From the NCBI GenBank assembly GCA_944321185.1, contig CALUKH010000008.1, positions 1 through 57,749 on the forward strand: DNA of 57,749 bases. The letters are read 5' to 3'. Below are positions 52,479 to 57,749 of the stretch, in pieces; positions within the stretch are counted from its first letter, which is position 1; the number at the start of each line of letters is the position of its first letter. Both the position numbers and the translations under genes were made by a program. The notes under the pieces were generated by a model. The model ran no database searches and was not told the origin of the DNA. It saw nothing but the letters and a program-made list of their open reading frames with translations. This DNA is from an uncultured Alistipes sp. GTDB lineage: Bacteria > Bacteroidota > Bacteroidia > Bacteroidales > Rikenellaceae.

Positions 52479-53693
52479 TCATTTTCGCGCCCGACGGTCC
52501 AGGCGGATGACCGACGGCAGGCAGAAGGCCCCCAGTCCGATCAGGCAGATCAGCGATCCGGAGAGGATGAACGTCGTGGTCAGTCCGACACGTTCGGCGA
52601 GAAATCCCGTGCTCAGCAGTCCGAGGGACGAGGGCAGCAGTCCGAAACTGCGGTAGAGCGACAGCACGCGTCCGAGCAGCCCCGCCTCGATGCGGGTCTG
52701 GAGGACCGAGACGAACGAGGCGTTGAAGACGCTGCTCGAGATGCCGGCGGCGGCCGTCAGTGCCGCGAAGGCGTAGAAGCCCGTCGGCGGAAGCAGCCCC
52801 GAACCCAGGAACGACAGTCCGACGGTCAGATACATCAGATTGATCAGAACGATGCGGTTGATTGGGTAGTTACGGGCCCCCATGATGGCGCCGCCGATCA
52901 GGGCTCCGGCCCCCCAGATGATCTCGACGAAGCTCATCTCCCACGTGCCGCCGCCGAAGTGGTTGAGGGTCATCAGCGGGAAGAGCACCCCGACGGGCAT
53001 GATCAGGAACCACACGACAACGGCCAGTGCAAAGAACCATCCGAGGCCCGGATGGGAGTGCATGGCGGCAAAACCTTCGCGCAGTTCGCGCCAGAGATCG
53101 GGGCGGCGATCGGGCCGTTCGGGGTTGGGGATGCGGACGAAGAGCAGCGTCGTGCAGGCAAAGAGGGCGCCGATGACGTCGAGCAGCAGGATGTTGCCGA
53201 TCGACGTAAGGCCCAGCAGCAGGGCGCCCAGAGCCGGACCGGCGAGGTCCGAAAAGGAGGTGATGACCTGATTGACGCCGGCGATGCGGGTGAGCTGCCG
53301 TTCGGGGGCCAGCAGCGGCACCGAGGCCTGCATGGCCGGTACGTGGAAGGCCGTGCCCACCGAGCGGCAGGCCAGCAGCACGTAGACGTGCCACAACTCG
53401 GCCCGTCCGCTCCAGAACAGGGCGGCCAGCCCCAGCGTGCAGAGGGCGATGAAGCTGTCGGCGAGGATCATCGTGCGCTTGCGGTCCCAGCGGTCGATGT
53501 AGACCCCCACGAACAGCCCCAGCACGGCCTGCGGCAGCATGCCGGCAATGGCCGACAGCGCCAGCACCTCGGCCGAGCGGGTTTCGACACTCATCCAGAA
53601 GACGATCGCATAGGCGACGATCGAACTGCTGAGGATCGAGACCGCCTGACCGCTCCAGATGACGGCGAAGGTGCGTTTCCAGGTTGACTGCAT
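52479..53693 (-). CDS. MFS transporter (MFS_3/EntS-like efflux type)
   Basis: A 404-residue membrane protein with about 12 helices and the MFS loop 2-3 motif as YIDRWDRKRTMILADSF near residue 65. Features such as LACRSVGTAFHVPAMQASVPLLAPERQLTRIAGVNQ and GLLGRVLSLYRSFGLLPSSLGLLSTGFLAER are those of the MFS_3 branch, which includes enterobactin and macrolide exporters. The substrate cannot be predicted. A 12-base palindrome CTTATATATAAG (53718-53729) lies 24 bases upstream and may hold its promoter or an operator. Confidence 0.88.
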   Translation of the reverse strand: MQSTWKRTFAVIWSGQAVSILSSSIVAYAIVFWMSVETRSAEVLALSAIAGMLPQAVLGLFVGVYIDRWDRKRTMILADSFIALCTLGLAALFWSGRAELWHVYVLLACRSVGTAFHVPAMQASVPLLAPERQLTRIAGVNQVITSFSDLAGPALGALLLGLTSIGNILLLDVIGALFACTTLLFVRIPNPERPDRRPDLWRELREGFAAMHSHPGLGWFFALAVVVWFLIMPVGVLFPLMTLNHFGGGTWEMSFVEIIWGAGALIGGAIMGARNYPINRIVLINLMYLTVGLSFLGSGLLPPTGFYAFAALTAAAGISSSVFNASFVSVLQTRIEAGLLGRVLSLYRSFGLLPSSLGLLSTGFLAERVGLTTTFILSGSLICLIGLGAFCLPSVIRLDRRARK

Positions 53694-53717
53694 GACGGGT
53701 TGGGGTTCGTTTCGGCT

Positions 53718-53729
53718 CTTATATATAAG
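53718..53729. promoter_or_regulatory. AT-rich palindrome upstream of the MFS gene
   Basis: CTTATATATAAG is a perfect 12-base palindrome between the MFS start and the rplT terminator. It may be part of the promoter or an operator; no TAnnTTTG box is visible in this short gap. Confidence 0.4.
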
Positions 53730-53747
53730 GTATGGCGGGTTGGTTCG

Positions 53748-53783
53748 AAAAAAACGGCGGACACCCCGAGGGTGACCGCCGTG
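53748..53783 (-). terminator. Rho-independent terminator of the rpmI-rplT operon
   Basis: On the minus strand ACGGCGG-ACCC pairs with GGGT-CCGCCGT around a short loop and is followed by TTTTTTTC. It begins 22 bases after the rplT stop. Confidence 0.92.
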
Positions 53784-53804
53784 CTAATCCCCTCGCGTGA
53801 AGGG

Positions 53805-54149
53805 TTATTTAACTGCGTTAACTATTGCCTCGAATGCCTTCGGCTCGTTCATGGCCAGGTCGGCCAGCACCTTGCGGTTGAGGACGATGCCCTTGGCGTT
53901 GAGCTTGCCGATGAATTGCGAATAGGTCATTCCCTGGGCGCGGACGGCTGCGTTGATACGCATGATCCACAGCGAACGGAATGTCCGCTTCTTGAGCTGA
54001 CGGTGTGCATAGGCAAAGCACAACCCTTTCTCGACCGTGTTTTTCGCAACGGTCCATACGTTTCCCCTTGAACCAAAGTTACCTTTGGCAAGTTTCAAAA
54101 CTTTCTTTCGACGTGCGCGAGACGCAACAGCGTTTACTGAACGTGGCAT
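53805..54149 (-). CDS. rplT: 50S ribosomal protein L20
   Basis: A 114-residue basic protein that binds 23S rRNA early in assembly. The N-terminal arm [28 protein letters not shown] and the globular [30 protein letters not shown] segment are typical. Length is standard. It follows rpmI by 120 bases, a gap with no promoter box, so both are probably on one transcript. L20 represses its own operon by binding leader RNA in other bacteria; no such structure could be verified here. Confidence 0.98.
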   Translation of the reverse strand: MPRSVNAVASRARRKKVLKLAKGNFGSRGNVWTVAKNTVEKGLCFAYAHRQLKKRTFRSLWIMRINAAVRAQGMTYSQFIGKLNAKGIVLNRKVLADLAMNEPKAFEAIVNAVK

Positions 54150-54269
54150 AATGTAAAGTTTTTTGGAGGACTGCCAGCGACACGGTTCTCCCGTGTTCTT
54201 CGGGGCTGGTTTGTCCCGGTTTGTGAATGTTTGTGCCCTTGCGGGCGGCTATCCGAATCGGCTGGCGGA

Positions 54270-54464
54270 TTACTTCACCAGCAGGTTCTTGATCTTGGCC
54301 TCGTCGGCCGCAGATACGGTACCCGAATAGCAGAGGTTCCGCTTCTGCTTCGTCGTCTTTTTGGTCAGGATGTGACTGTGATAAGCGTGTTTGCGCTTGA
54401 TCTTTCCTGTGCCGGTGAAGGTAAAACGCTTCTTCGCAGCGGCATTGGTTTTCATTTTCGGCAT
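54270..54464 (-). CDS. rpmI: 50S ribosomal protein L35
   Basis: A 64-residue basic protein with the L35 signature [33 protein letters not shown]. It is transcribed from a -7 box 35 bases upstream. In most bacteria infC lies directly in front of rpmI; here the upstream neighbour is a divergent S41-like gene, so infC has been separated. Confidence 0.97.
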   Translation of the reverse strand: MPKMKTNAAAKKRFTFTGTGKIKRKHAYHSHILTKKTTKQKRNLCYSGTVSAADEAKIKNLLVK

Positions 54465-54498
54465 TTTCGTAAACAGTTAATTAGTTAAACATAGCCTG

Positions 54499-54506
54499 CA
54501 AAAGTA
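54499..54506 (-). promoter_or_regulatory. -7 box of the rpmI-rplT operon
   Basis: Read on the minus strand this is TACTTTTG, a TAnnTTTG match 35 bases before the rpmI ATG, giving a leader of only ~28 bases. Confidence 0.72.
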
Positions 54507-54545
54507 CGAATTTTTTTGCTTCGTGCAATCTTTTGCCGCGAAAAC

Positions 54546-54575
54546 TTTGCGGTCTCGCCCTTTTTTCGTAATTTG
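54546..54575 (+). promoter_or_regulatory. Promoter of the S41-like gene with one-base-short -7 box
   Basis: TTTG at 54546-54549 is followed after exactly 19 bases by TAATTTG at 54569-54575. This is the usual Bacteroidota -33/-7 arrangement except that the -7 box has one N instead of two. It lies 22 bases before the ATG. Confidence 0.55.
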
Positions 54576-54596
54576 TAGCATCAAAAAAGCTGCGTC

Positions 54597-56078
54597 ATGA
54601 GGAAAAATTTCTGGTTGTTTGCATTGCTCGCCGCGGTCGGAGCAATGCCGGGGGCCGTGGCCCAGCAGCCGACGATGCAGACCGTGGGGGTCGAGTTGAA
54701 GGGCGATACGCTGGTTTACCGCACGACGTCCGTGCCGACACGAAGGGGTTCGGGTGCCCGGACTTGTAGCTGGAGCACCGATGAGAAGCTCTTCGCCCTG
54801 TCGAAACTCTGGATGGAGGTCCGGCGAAACTCTGCCTATCTGGATCGTTTCGGCGCCCGGCGCTGGGATTCGCTCTATCGTGCGACGATCGCTCCCGTGA
54901 TGCAGTCGCGCGACGATCCGGAGTTCTGCCGCCTGCTCGGAGATCTCTGCGCTCAACTGCCCGGCAATCAGGTATTCATCATCCCGAGACGCAACGCCCC
55001 GCTGACTTCCATTGGTTACGAAGGAGGGTGGCAGCTGCGTCTGATGGATGTCGGGGGGCATGTCGTCGTCTGCGAGGTCAGCGCCGACAAGGCCTCGATC
55101 CTGCCGCCCGGCTCCGAGATCCTCTCCGTGAACGGGCAACCCGTCGGGGAGGCGATGTCGCGTGTCCTGGACCGGATGCCGCGGCGTCATGCCCTCAGGT
55201 GGTTGCTCTACGGGCCGATCGGCACCCCGCATGAGGTGGAGTTCCGCCGCCCGGACGGTACGCGGGGCTCCGTGCAGCTCGTCAATCCGCGTTATGGATC
55301 CGAACCGGAGATGGATACGCCCGTTGCGGCACTGCCCGGACGCAGCTGGAAGGATCTGCACGAGGATTTCCGGCTGACGTGGTATCCTGGCGATGTGGCC
55401 TGTCTGAAGATCGGCTCTTTCGAACCCGGCCAACTCTTCAAGGCCTTCCACGACGCTCTTCCCGAGATCCGCGCCCGGGCCCGCAAACTCATCCTCGATC
55501 TGCGTTTTAACAGCCGGGGAAGCGATTATATGGCTGCGGAGCTTATCTCCCACCTGACCCGGGATACGGTCCTTTACGGGCCCCTCCTGCGGAACCGCAT
55601 CTATGATGCCGCTCTTGCGTCGTGGGGTGCCTGGGCCGAGCCCGGGGATACGGTCCGCAACTCCCATGTGCGGTTTGCCTATCAGCTCTACAACGACGAG
55701 GCCTTCTCCGAACCCAAGCGCGAAGCGTATCGTTTCCCGCAGAACCGGGGCGAAACGTTGGTAGTCCCGACCGTGATCCTCGTCAACAATGCTACGGGCG
55801 AAGCGGCCGAGACCTTTCTGGTCTTCGCGGCGTCGCAACCCCACATGTCAACCGTCGGAACCACCACCTCGGGCGATGTCGGACGGCGCATACGGTATTC
55901 GTTGCTCCCGGGGCTGCCGTGTTATATCTGTGTTCGGGAGGTGCGTCTTCCCGATGGCAGCGAGCTGGCAGGACGGGGCATTGCCCCCGATATCGAGGTC
56001 GGGGAGTCGCTCGACGATCTGCTTTCGGGCCGGGACCCCATGCTCGAAAAGGCGTTGCAGATCCTCGGAACGGAGTGA
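54597..56078 (+). CDS. Exported S41-family peptidase-like protein, probably without protease activity
   Basis: A 493-residue secreted protein with a signal peptide (MRKNFWLFALLAAVGAMPGAVAQQ). A PDZ-like region (residues ~150-205, GGHVVVCEVSADKASILPPGSEILSVNGQPVGEA) is followed by an S41-type core (VACLKIGSF, KLILDLRFNSRG, LVVPTVILVNNATGEAAETFLVFA). Where S41 proteases have a Ser in a TxSAAE-type motif, this protein has TGEAAE, with Glu402 in the Ser position, and no Lys is evident in the later TSGDVGRR segment. It may be a binding protein derived from a protease. The MgtC-like gene follows 30 bases later. Confidence 0.8.
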   Translation: MRKNFWLFALLAAVGAMPGAVAQQPTMQTVGVELKGDTLVYRTTSVPTRRGSGARTCSWSTDEKLFALSKLWMEVRRNSAYLDRFGARRWDSLYRATIAPVMQSRDDPEFCRLLGDLCAQLPGNQVFIIPRRNAPLTSIGYEGGWQLRLMDVGGHVVVCEVSADKASILPPGSEILSVNGQPVGEAMSRVLDRMPRRHALRWLLYGPIGTPHEVEFRRPDGTRGSVQLVNPRYGSEPEMDTPVAALPGRSWKDLHEDFRLTWYPGDVACLKIGSFEPGQLFKAFHDALPEIRARARKLILDLRFNSRGSDYMAAELISHLTRDTVLYGPLLRNRIYDAALASWGAWAEPGDTVRNSHVRFAYQLYNDEAFSEPKREAYRFPQNRGETLVVPTVILVNNATGEAAETFLVFAASQPHMSTVGTTTSGDVGRRIRYSLLPGLPCYICVREVRLPDGSELAGRGIAPDIEVGESLDDLLSGRDPMLEKALQILGTE

Positions 56079-56108
56079 TTCGTATCGGTTTGTCGTAAAA
56101 AATGGGTG

Positions 56109-56780
56109 ATGAGTATGGAGTGGGATTTTCTGACCCGTCTGTGTGTGGCGGGGTTGTGTGGAACGGTGATCGGATTGGATCGCGAGTACCGGGTCAAGGA
56201 TGCCGGTTTCCGGACCCATTTTCTGGTGGCGCTGGGCAGTGCGCTGATGATGATCGTCTCGCAGTATGGATTTGAGGACTTTTTGGCCACGCACGACGGG
56301 CTGCGCCTCGATCCCAGCCGTATTGCGGCGCAGGTAGTCAGCGGTATCGGCTTCATCGGCGCCGGTACGATCATCATCCACCGGCAGTTGGTGCGCGGCC
56401 TGACCACGGCGGCCAGCCTCTGGGCTACGGCCGGTATCGGTCTTGCGGCAGGTGGTCACATGTACATCGTGGCCGGAGCCGCTACACTGTTGACACTCTT
56501 CGGATTGGAGGTACTGTCGCTCTTTTTCGGCGAGTTGGGGCGCCGTCGTACGATGATCGTCTTTTCGGCCCCGAACCGTGCGGCGATCGATGCCATGTTC
56601 AACCACCTGGAGAGCCGCGACTATTCGGTGATCTCCTACGAAGTGGAGGTGGCGCGAACGCCTGACGGGGTGGTTCACCGCGCAACGCTGGTCATCCGCT
56701 CCAAGGGGGCGGCTACCGAGGAGGGTTTCATCGATCTGCTGCGCGCCGATCCCGACATTACGGTCGAAAAGATCGTCTGA
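56109..56780 (+). CDS. MgtC/SapB family membrane protein with C-terminal ACT-like domain
   Basis: A ~223-residue protein. The N-terminal ~135 residues are four to five helices with the MgtC signature LCGTVIGLDREYR, ALGSALMMIVSQYG, AAQVVSGIGFIGAGTIIIH and GLTTAASLWATAGIGLAAG. A soluble C-terminal domain (RTMIVFSAPNRAAIDAMFNHLESRDYSVISYEVE) resembles ACT-like regulatory domains. MgtC proteins influence Mg2+ homeostasis and F1Fo ATPase in some bacteria. Possible starts are GTG 56106, ATG 56109 and ATG 56115. It lies 30 bases after the S41-like gene. Confidence 0.9.
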   Translation: MSMEWDFLTRLCVAGLCGTVIGLDREYRVKDAGFRTHFLVALGSALMMIVSQYGFEDFLATHDGLRLDPSRIAAQVVSGIGFIGAGTIIIHRQLVRGLTTAASLWATAGIGLAAGGHMYIVAGAATLLTLFGLEVLSLFFGELGRRRTMIVFSAPNRAAIDAMFNHLESRDYSVISYEVEVARTPDGVVHRATLVIRSKGAATEEGFIDLLRADPDITVEKIV

Positions 56781-56796
56781 CTGCGGCGAGGGGGCC

Positions 56797-56851
56797 GGTT
56801 GGGGGCTTCCATCGGGCGGTTGGAGGCTTCATTCTGGTGGTTGGGGACTTC
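56797..56851 (+). repeat. Three degenerate 21-bp repeats
   Basis: GGTTGGGGGCTTC, GGTTGGAGGCTTC and GGTTGGGGACTTC occur at 56797, 56818 and 56839, exactly 21 bases apart, in the gap between two convergent genes. The intervening eight bases are less conserved. Confidence 0.75.
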
Positions 56852-56905
56852 CTCTGGAGCCTGCTTGACGGGGCTCTTCCGAACAGATCTTCCCTGTCGG
56901 AAGGA

Positions 56906-56953
56906 TCAAAACCAACGTCCGATTTCCTCTCAGAACCAGCGTCCGATCTCCTC
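56906..56953 (-). repeat. 24-bp tandem duplication of the 3' end of the YiiX-like gene
   Basis: The last 24 bases of the gene including its TGA (56930-56953) are repeated directly downstream (56906-56929). The copies differ at three of 24 positions, and in gene frame all three are silent third-position changes, so both read EEIGRWF followed by stop. Confidence 0.9.
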
Positions 56954-57562
56954 GAGATGCGGATCGCGGGCCATGTCGTTGGGATTGGTGCCCGGAACTC
57001 CCTCGGGGATTGGCTCCCCTAATTTCGCAAACAGCTTGACCCAGAATGTGGGCATTGTTCCGTCCGCGGCCCGGAAATTCATGGGCCGTGCCGGGAAAAT
57101 CTGTTCGCCGAGGCTGTCCCGGTAGCTCTCCCATACCAGTTCGCTGCAATACATTCGGTTGTTGTCGGGCCGGTATACATAGTCGTAGGGGAGCCCGATG
57201 AAGCTGCGGGCGCGGTTCACCGAGGCCGCAAGCCCCGCCGTGTCGCGCAGACGCATCGCCACGACGGCAGGGTGGTCTCCGATCCGGGCCGAGCCCTCGA
57301 GAAATGTCTCCAAAGCAACGATGCGAACCCCTCCGTCGCTGGTCGCCTCCAGCACCGAATCGGCCCCCGATGTCGCAATGGCAATTCCTACGTGGGTGAA
57401 ATTCAGCGTACTGTCGCTTTGGGTTGCGGCCGTGATCGCACGGCTCATCGCCGATTCCGTCCCAACCTGGAAAAGCAGATCGCCCGTTTCGATCTGAAGG
57501 GGCTTTTCCGTGCAGGAAAACGCGAAAATCAGAGTTGCTATATATATTGGTATATGTTTCAT
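56930..57562 (-). CDS. YiiX/YebB-like (NlpC/P60-related) cysteine hydrolase lipoprotein
   Basis: A 210-residue lipoprotein with signal MKHIPIYIATLIFAFSC (lipid Cys at 17). The rest is a permuted papain-like hydrolase of the YiiX type: IETGDLLFQVG, LNFTHVGIAIATSG (catalytic His), and FIGLPYDYVYRPDNNRMYCSELVWESYRDSLG (catalytic Cys in YCSEL). Such enzymes cleave amide or ester bonds in peptidoglycan, peptides or lipids; the target here is unknown. Its 3' end is duplicated just after the stop. A -7 box is found 22 bases upstream. Confidence 0.88.
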   Translation of the reverse strand: MKHIPIYIATLIFAFSCTEKPLQIETGDLLFQVGTESAMSRAITAATQSDSTLNFTHVGIAIATSGADSVLEATSDGGVRIVALETFLEGSARIGDHPAVVAMRLRDTAGLAASVNRARSFIGLPYDYVYRPDNNRMYCSELVWESYRDSLGEQIFPARPMNFRAADGTMPTFWVKLFAKLGEPIPEGVPGTNPNDMARDPHLEEIGRWF

Positions 57563-57584
57563 CGCCGTTTCGTTTTGGATGCCG

Positions 57585-57592
57585 CAAAGTTA
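57585..57592 (-). promoter_or_regulatory. -7 box of the YiiX-like gene
   Basis: Read on the minus strand this is TAACTTTG, an exact TAnnTTTG match ending 22 bases before the ATG at 57562. Confidence 0.7.
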
Positions 57593-57677
57593 TTAAAAAA
57601 TTTTCACAACTAAACGACTGATTTATAGATGAGTGCTTCGATGGTGTGAAAAAATCGTGAAAAAAGTTCTTGAAAAA

Positions 57678-57710
57678 TTTGGAGCGAGGATAAAAAAGTG
57701 TTTATCTTTG
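57678..57710 (+). promoter_or_regulatory. Strong promoter at the right edge, reading out of the window
   Basis: TTTG (57678-57681), 21 bases, then TATCTTTG (57703-57710) followed by GCACCCGC, in a very AT-rich stretch. This sequence context resembles promoters of highly expressed stable-RNA or translation genes in Bacteroidota (recalled pattern). The transcript would begin near 57716; the remaining ~35 bases show no start codon, and the gene is not in the window. Confidence 0.7.
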
Positions 57711-57749
57711 CACCCGCTTCGAGAGAAGGACGGCAGTTAGCTGCGGTCC

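Overview
The window looks like a chromosomal segment of a high-GC member of the Bacteroidota, most likely an Alistipes-type (Rikenellaceae) gut anaerobe. This rests on three things. Many starts are preceded by TAnnTTTG -7 boxes, the Bacteroidota promoter signature, with few Shine-Dalgarno sites. The gene families (GH3-like protein, CxxxCC-type TonB receptor, short secreted HMA protein, multi-DUF349 protein, RseC/Rnf cluster) are typical of the phylum. The anaerobic profile (Rnf, ptb-buk, ackA) fits. The genus is an inference; no rRNA gene is present.

Layout. 1-7446: 3' part of trkA, a GH3-like gene, a deoxynucleoside kinase, an m5C methyltransferase, a MerR regulator with a repeat-rich tail, a Nif3-like protein and a zinc-ribbon protein. 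7447-8085: a gene-free stretch with five degenerate ~70-bp repeats, a terminator and the nadE promoter. 8086-15351: nadE, then rseC-rnfBCDGEA. 15544-17002: hpt, queE and a DivIC/FtsB-like gene. 17234-21686: thiL divergent from aroQ-pyk-flippase. 21726-28623, minus strand: buk, ptb, ackA, crcB, proA, proB and an orphan response regulator. 28879-35094: a DUF349 protein, pyrG and yidC. 35370-40253, minus strand: esterase, RlmI-like methyltransferase, DEDDy exonuclease and recQ. 40407-43935: a putative metal-handling cassette (His/Cys-rich exported protein, TonB receptor, exported HMA protein). 44142-45754: an ECF sigma factor and putative anti-sigma, divergent from a small membrane protein. 45884-57562: an MBL-fold lipoprotein, an unknown lipoprotein, gltB, an MFS transporter, rplT-rpmI, an S41-like protein, an MgtC-like protein and a YiiX-like lipoprotein. 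The right edge carries a strong promoter reading out of the window.

How the genes fit together. The Rnf complex couples ferredoxin/NAD redox to ion pumping. Ptb/Buk and AckA yield ATP from acyl phosphates. NadE, PK, PyrG, ProBA, AroQ, ThiL and GltB supply core metabolites. YidC, L20/L35, RlmI, the m5C methyltransferase, QueE and Hpt serve translation and nucleotide metabolism.

Most notable observations: (i) two mirror-image 31-nt ECF-type promoters flanking the divergent start of the sigma operon; (ii) the His/Cys-rich protein - TonB receptor - HMA protein cassette; (iii) an NAD synthetase whose nitrilase domain has Gly where the catalytic Cys is expected; (iv) a 24-bp duplication of the 3' end of a gene in which all differences are synonymous; (v) an S41-like protein without its Ser nucleophile. 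No CRISPR array, IS element, integrase, tRNA or rRNA gene was found.
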